NCBI GenBank assembly: GCA_935421135.1
Contig: OW285194.1
Coordinates: forward strand, 15,833,376-15,897,375
DNA from: Bugulina stolonifera
Taxonomy: Eukaryota > Bryozoa > Gymnolaemata > Cheilostomatida > Bugulidae
DNA: 64,000 bases
Direction: 5' to 3'
Part shown: positions 58,534 through 64,000 of the stretch, in pieces
How the letters are laid out: every line of letters begins with the position of its first letter
Position numbering within the stretch: the stretch's first letter is position 1
The notes under the pieces: model-generated
Seen by the model: only the letters and a program-made list of their open reading frames with translations
Told to the model about the DNA's origin: nothing
The model's database searches: none
Translations under genes and position numbers: made by a program

Positions 58534-59530
58534 TGTGGTGAAACAGCCTCCCTGGACACGAACTGAGTTCCTACTCTTCTTGTATATTGACATTAACACT
58601 GACATTATTATCCATGTTATCCATATTCATTCCTGCATGATGCCTTCTCTATGCAATTATACTCATGCATGTTATACCACTTATATCCAATCAACTTATA
58701 TTGTGTGCCTTACTATCATTACCTGTCAATCACACTATTTACATTACAACTTGGTTTTTCCCACATACTGTTAGCAATTACCTTCTCTTGTCTGATTATA
58801 TTAAATAGAGTCTTTTGCCATATATTATAATTAAGTATCACTTGGGGCCGATGCTTCAGAAAAGGCTCATATTCATACACTGTATGTTTTACATTATTGT
58901 AAGCACTCTTTGTGCCACGGCCGACCCTTTTTATGGCCGGCGTCAGGCGGAACCATCCATGTTGTTGCATCAGTTACGGACCCGATACCTTATCAACCGG
59001 CCGATACCTTATCGGCCTCTTTTGGCCCGAAATAGATATAGTATAAAAGGCAGTACATTTTCTGTCTCAAATCAGTTGTTGATTGCGCTCTAATAAAGCA
59101 ACATCTCCTAACTCAAACCTATAGAGGCTTTCTCTTGTAGGCGGGTAACTCTACCGGCGGATCCATAGATCCATACGGCTCGAGTTCATCCCCATTCTCG
59201 TTTAATCACATCTCTACACCACTTCTACGACTTAGGTCGATCCCGGATTCTATATGAATCTAGCGTCGGGCCTAAGCTCCTAGAACACCAGATCTTTCAT
59301 TGCACTCCTCTGGAGTATAAAGTCTACAAGACCTACGTCGGTTCTGAGCTCTTCAATGAGTCTCGGCATCGGCCTACGTCTGATATACATACCAATAAGA
59401 GCATATAAACACTGTTCACTCTTTATGTAATGAGCAGAAGGTTACTTGGTTGGCCTCTACCACCTTCCAAGCCCTTCCCATACCAGCGGCCCATCGGCCC
59501 TCGTGTGTAAACACACTCAAAAACATTACA
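58534..59530 (+). mobile_element. Solo LTR, 997 bp, 4-bp target duplication ATAT
   Basis: Begins TGTGGTGAAACAGCC and ends AAACATTACA (TG...CA). The flanks are atat on both sides; removing the insert and one atat restores a normal unit of the surrounding minisatellite. A TATA box (tataaaagg, 59042) is followed about 50 bp later by AATAAA (59092-59097), the arrangement of an LTR promoter and polyadenylation signal. No internal coding region or second LTR is present, so it is probably the product of LTR-LTR recombination. The superfamily cannot be set from the LTR alone. Confidence 0.82.
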
Positions 59531-59819
59531 ATATACAAATACATATAGCTGAATGAGCTGCCTAGTATACTCAGAATAAACTAGACTGCAACTTCAAGTT
59601 TAGTTTTATAGCTCAGCTCATAGTTGAAGTATTATTAGACATCTGTGGGAATGTTGATGCGCCCTGCTTTACTTGAAATAGTGTCGGCTTAAAATTTTGC
59701 ATAACGTGAGTGAAGGTCAAGTGAATTATTTTGCACTTGGATCTTTCAAACTGGGCTACGTTTAGATAATGTACTAACTGTATTGTTCTCAATAATCTAC
59801 CTGTATACTAGCTATAACT

Positions 59820-60465
59820 GGATCATCTAAATAGACCATGTTCAATAACACTGGTCTATGTTCCGGGTCGTTAGAGGTAGTTGTCACAGCAGTAGCCTGT
59901 TGCTAGGCACAGTACAATTACTAAATGGCAGCTTGTGGAAGGTGAACATGGAATTTAGGGTTCCTCAATGCTGATCAATATTGTTATTCCAGCTTGTATG
60001 TTATAAATAGATGCCTTTGTTCACTTCCTGTGGAAACTATGTCACTCAATTTCTTCTCGGACGTGCATGAGGGAAAATACCTTTTGAGGTGCAGTCAGTG
60101 AAATATACACGTAATAGTAGCTCAACAGATGACTCTTCTAATAATCTTATAACAATGAAATATATAGAACATGACGTCATATTATATGCATATATATCAA
60201 TAATGATCAATCAATATCGTATTCAGAATTAAGGAAAGAAAATGCATAGTCTAAAGTCAGCACCGTTGGTGTCATTTAATACACCATTTAAATCATCTCC
60301 ACAAGGTTGCTGATTTCAACAACCAGAAGTACAACAGAAAAAACAAACAAAGCTACCAGTGATTTTGGGGAGGGGTGCAATTACAAGGGGCGCAACTCCT
60401 GATCCACATGGCATTTGGTGGGTCAGGTGAAGTAATATGTCAGTTTGCTACCATTTGTGTCTACT
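59820..60465. other. No gene recognised
   Basis: Sequence between the duplicated block and the next array; nothing supported. Confidence 0.5.
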
Positions 60466-60855
60466 TCAGCCACTATTGCCATGATGGGACACTGTACATA
60501 CTACCCTGTCTATACCACCCACTATTGCCATGATGGGACACTGTACATACTACCCTGTTTACTCCAGCCACTATTGCCATGATGGAACACTGTACATACT
60601 ACACTGTCTACTTCAGCCACTATTGCCATGATGGAACACTGTACATACTACACTGTCTATTCCAGCCACTATTGCCATGATGGGACACTGTACATACTAC
60701 CCTGTCTATACCACCCACTATTGCCATGATGGGACACTGTACATACTACCCTGTTTACTCCAGCCACTATTGCCATGATGGAACACTGTACATACTACAC
60801 TGTCTACTCCAGCCACTATTGCCATGATGGGACACTGTACATACTACCCTGTCTT
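60466..60855. repeat. 49-bp minisatellite, ~8 units
   Basis: Units begin cactattgccatgatgggac. Variants (ctataccacc, ctactccagc, ctacttcagc) alternate, and a block of about four units appears twice. Confidence 0.93.
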
Positions 60856-61112
60856 GAATTTCCTTGTTATCCTAATTCATGGAAAGGAATTTGTAGTCCC
60901 ACAATACAATAGACAAGACAATATCATGTATCCAAGATCTATTATAGAGCATGATGAACAAACAAAAAAGTTTCCTTTATTGTTGTTATAGTTTCTAATA
61001 GATAATCAATGAATGGTGGAATTGGTTTTACAATCAGTACTTGCTCTTCTTTTCACTTTGTGTTCTGGATGCTGAGCTACAGGTCACTGATTCAGTTTTA
61101 TCTGTAGAAATC

Positions 61113-62413
61113 ATGAAAACCCCTACCTTCTTTATTCTGCTCACTGGTAAGCCTTAATATAGGTCATCAATCACATGAAGTGTGAAGTGAATTCAACAAC
61201 AACACTTTTGTAGTATAATTTCAGGGCTCTCAAGTTCTCGGATTTTCCCCGAGATTTTCAGTGCTTGCTTGGAGAGCTCGAGAGGTTTTCCATTATTAAT
61301 AATTTGCTCAGATTTTGGGAGATTTTCTCACATTAGCTATATTTTGAATTGAAATGCTTTACAACCTCCAAATTAATCTTCAGCTTATCTCATAGCTTTT
61401 GAGTTACTTAGGAATTCTTAGGAAAAAGCTACTAATTGTATTACTTTTCAAGGGCAAAGACTGAATTACATGTATGTACTGGGATTATTAGGCTGTGAGA
61501 AATGACTTAGGTTAACTCCATAGAGCAATAGATATGTACATGTAGGTGACCAACAGCTTTATTTATATAACTGACCAACTGCTAATAGAGTAATACTGCT
61601 ACACTGCGGTAAATTGTGCATCTGCTCAGATTTTTTGACTGAGCAACTTGAGAGCCCTGTATATAATATTATTATTTACGGAGTTATTAGAAAATGTTTT
61701 ACATATTCATGGGTACTCTTGGCAGTGCTACAGTTTATAAGTTAGGGACTATTTAGTAGATACATGACTAACTTGTACTCTTCAGTGCATTATTATATGA
61801 TTTTGTTATGGAATTGATATCTGTTATTACTAGGCCCACCTAATTACTACAAAATAATGTAATTCAACTGCTGTTAATGATTTTCAATGTTTATTTCTTT
61901 GATGTCTTCAGGTCTAGTGGCCTACTCCGCTGCTATTAAATGCTACGTGTGCAGTGGAAGTCAAGGGAGTGAGTGTGATGATGAGTATATGAGCCCCACG
62001 TACCAGTTGATAGACTGTACAGATCTGATTTCTACCTGTGTGAAGGAAAAGTCTGACAACACTATTAGTGGTAGATCAGGTAAGAATCACCCTCCCCCCC
62101 CCTCCTCCACTACCATAAGATATTGGAGTTTGTACTTCATTCTACCAGGTTTATGCTGTATTTCTTGGCTGTTACTCTCAGCATCTATACTTGTGTTGTA
62201 GTCTCTAGAAGATGTGGACCCCTTACTGCTGCCGTTGATTACTTGGCCATTGACAACTCAAGGTGTGAGAAGAAACCTTACAAGTACAGATTCTACACTC
62301 ACAAGCACGATGAGTACGAGTGCTCATGTACTGGAGATGAATGTAACACAGGAAGTCAGCTTGTTCTCTCTACTACCATCGTACTCGCTGCTCTCACCAA
62401 ATATTTCTTCTAG
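61113..62413 (+). CDS. Ly6/uPAR-like GPI-anchored protein, gene 3 (3 exons, 137 aa)
   Basis: Exons 61113-61146, 61912-62079, 62202-62413. The first exon (MKTPTFFILLTG) encodes a different signal peptide from genes 1 and 2. From a few bases before exon 2 onward, exon 2, intron 2, exon 3, the 3' UTR and the following minisatellite are nearly the same as in gene 2. The mature protein differs mainly in one loop (LIDCTDLISTCVKEKSDN) and in CG preceded by SRR. Cysteines and the GPI-type end are kept. Intron 2 is 122 nt, so it is out of frame if retained, unlike in genes 1 and 2. Intron 1 is longer (765 nt) and contains a 438-bp hAT-like element. AATAAA is at 62571-62576. Confidence 0.88.
61222..61659. 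mobile_element. hAT-like MITE, 438 bp, in intron 1 of Ly6 gene 3
   Basis: Ends CAGGGCTCTCAAGTT and AACTTGAGAGCCCTG are perfect 15-bp inverted repeats. Internal near-matches (tctcggattttc; gctcagattttt) extend the symmetry. The flanks (tataattt, tatataat) are only a weak 8-bp match. No transposase. Confidence 0.8.
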
Positions 62414-62664
62414 AGCTCAAGGGACAGATGTTATGCACATGTGTGCCATCTGACTACACAGATATAATTTTGAATATGTTTTTGTGGCTAGATTAATGCA
62501 GCTCTTTACACCTAACTTATTTTACTTTTAGTGTTGGATTATTTTATTTCTCTGTGTTTCCCAATTTAAAAATAAATCCTTGCTAAAACATAATGTTATA
62601 TGCTTCATGTGTGTATACTGACACATCACACATAATAAGCATAATTTATTCGAATATTGTACAT

Positions 62665-63003
62665 ATAGCTCAGGTGTAGCTCAGGTATATACAGAAACAT
62701 ATAGCTCAGGTATATACAGATACATATAGTTCAGGTATATACGGACACATATAGCTCAGGTATATACAGGTACATATAGCTCAGGTATATACAGATACAT
62801 ATAGCTCAGGTATATACAGATACATATAGTTCAGGTATATACAGATACATATAGTTCAGGTATATACAGATACATATAGCTCAGGTATATACAGATACAT
62901 ATAGTTCAGGTATATATAGGTACATATAGCTCAGGTATATACAGATACATATAGCTCAGGTATATACAGATACATATAGCTCTGGTATATACAGATACAT
63001 ATC
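62665..63003. repeat. 25-bp minisatellite after Ly6 gene 3
   Basis: About 13 units of the array described at 55060, with agttcagg variants. It runs straight into the truncated exon 2 of the fourth copy. Confidence 0.95.
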
Positions 63004-63728
63004 AGTGGAGAATTCATTAACACATGCCTGAAGTACAAGTTGGATAACCCTATCAACAGTAGAAAAGATAAGAAATAAGACTCTTGGATTGTGTTGCATG
63101 TAATATGACTTGTGTAGATGATAATATACAGCCAATCAAAGACCTGCACCAAGTAGCCATAGAGTAATGATGCTACTTTTGTGTTGTAGTTCAAAGAAGG
63201 TGTGGACCAATTGCACCAGCTTCCCCAACTACAGAGGAGATAGACAACAGCGAGTGTGAAAAGCCTTACAAGCAATGTTCGAAGTGGAAAAATTGAGGTG
63301 GGTACACGGTACATGCAATCTTACAGATTAGTATTGTATAGCTATCCACATAATCTTATGGCAGCCAAGAAATTAGTGTATTACTAAAATGAAAAAAACT
63401 ATCCTGGCCAGGTGAGACTTGAACTCAAGACCTTATGGATGGGTGTCAAGCACTCTACCGCTACACTGTCAGGTCCAGATCAAATGTGTGGGGAAAACTA
63501 GCTACTAAAATGAGGGTACATGCCTTCTGGCCGCATACCACTAAAATTGAAGTGGGTACACACCGCATACTCCCGTATAACCACACTTCAAACACTGCTT
63601 ACAAGTACTTATTTTCACAAACAAATATGACCGATATAAGTGCTTATGTACTGGAGATGAATACAATGGACAAAGTAGTCACCTTGCTCTCTCTACCACC
63701 ACCTGCTTTTAGTAAGTATTTCTTCTAG
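63004..63728 (+). pseudogene. Fourth Ly6 copy, truncated and interrupted by a MITE
   Basis: The end of exon 2 is recognisable at 63004-63078 (INTCLKYKLDNPINSR), but its donor is lost (aagataagaaataa) and exon 1 and the start of exon 2 are missing. Exon 3 begins at 63190 (QRRCGPIAPAS) and runs to KPYK at 63272. There a 325-bp MITE is inserted, after which the remnant resumes at 63606 with ..YKCLCTGDE and loses the last cysteine (EYNG for ECNT). The final TAG is at 63726-63728. The 8-bp duplication cttacaag falls exactly on the conserved KPYKY codons. It cannot make a Ly6 protein. Confidence 0.88.
63273..63597 (-). mobile_element. hAT-like MITE containing a tRNA-like segment, copy 2
   Basis: Reverse-orientation copy of the element at 43648. 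Ends CAATGTTCGAAGTG and CACTTCAAACACTG; perfect 8-bp duplication cttacaag on both sides (63265-63272, 63598-63605). The tRNA-like part is at about 63425-63475 on the minus strand (B-box side cttgagttcaagtctc; A-box side gtagcggtagagtgct). It lies inside exon 3 of the Ly6 pseudogene. Confidence 0.9.
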
Positions 63729-63749
63729 AGATCAAAGGATTGACTGATT

Positions 63750-64000
63750 ATAAAGTATAACATTGGAGAGAGGATAACTTTAGAATATAACATGGTATAA
63801 TGTAGTATAACATTGGAGAAAGGACAGCTTTAGAGTATAACGTAGTATAATGTAGGATAACATTGGAGAGAGGACAACTTTAGAGTATAACATGGTAGAA
63901 TATAGTATAACATTGGAGAGAGGACAACTTTAGAGTATAACATGGTATACTGTAGTATAACATTGAAGAGAGGATAACTTTAGAGTATAACATGGTATAA
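63750..64000. repeat. ~50-bp minisatellite running off the window
   Basis: About five units containing gtataacattggagagagga and ctttagagtataacatggta. The array continues past the end of the window. Confidence 0.93.

Larger units (their letters stand above)
56350..59819 (+). repeat. Segmental direct duplication, unit 2
   Basis: Second copy of the unit described at 53360-56330, enlarged by the solo LTR. Homology ends at about agctataact near 59819. Confidence 0.93.

Overview
This is a stretch of eukaryotic nuclear DNA, and the gene content makes it an animal. It carries a complete DCC/neogenin-type netrin receptor gene (a metazoan family), an intron-rich DEAD-box helicase gene, an iron-sulfur assembly gene and a tandem Ly6/uPAR-type cluster. 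All introns I could define follow GT-AG. AT-rich composition, very abundant minisatellites, tRNA-derived SINEs, small inverted-repeat transposons and non-LTR remnants fit an invertebrate, perhaps an early-branching one. The species cannot be read from the sequence.

Layout. 3.3-5.6 kb, minus strand: a four-exon CIAO2B (MIP18) gene. 6.5-7.5 kb: a broken reverse transcriptase of a non-LTR retrotransposon. 8.8-32.8 kb, plus strand: a 29-exon DCC/neogenin homologue. Its exon phases join without conflict into about 1469 residues: signal peptide, 4 Ig, 6 FN3, one membrane helix, and a tail with recognisable P1 and P3 motifs. 34.0-40.7 kb, minus strand and convergent with the receptor: a 14-exon DDX31/Dbp7-type nucleolar helicase of 709 residues. 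41-53 kb: gene-poor, with hairpins, a LINE tail, SINEs, MITEs and large arrays, including a 3-kb satellite of 20-bp units. 53.9-63.7 kb, plus strand: three small GPI-anchored Ly6-like genes in tandem and a fourth copy that is a pseudogene. Genes 1 and 2 lie in a recent ~3-kb direct duplication.

The genes do not form a pathway or operon; they are ordinary neighbours. CIAO2B serves cytosolic Fe-S protein maturation, the DCC-like receptor guidance or adhesion signalling, DDX31 ribosome biogenesis, and the Ly6 proteins are probably lipid-anchored on the cell surface.

The most unusual content is repetitive. Several receptor introns are filled by minisatellites whose units carry copies of the neighbouring splice donor or acceptor. 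A MITE family (four copies of exactly 271 bp, 3-bp target duplications) and several hAT-like MITEs (8-bp duplications) have inserted, repeatedly inside minisatellites. One MITE family has a tRNA-like segment between its terminal repeats, and a copy of it interrupts the fourth Ly6 copy. The Ly6 duplication supplies filled and empty sites for both a MITE and a solo LTR.

Exon borders were inferred by eye from splice consensus, phase continuity and family knowledge; no transcript data were available.
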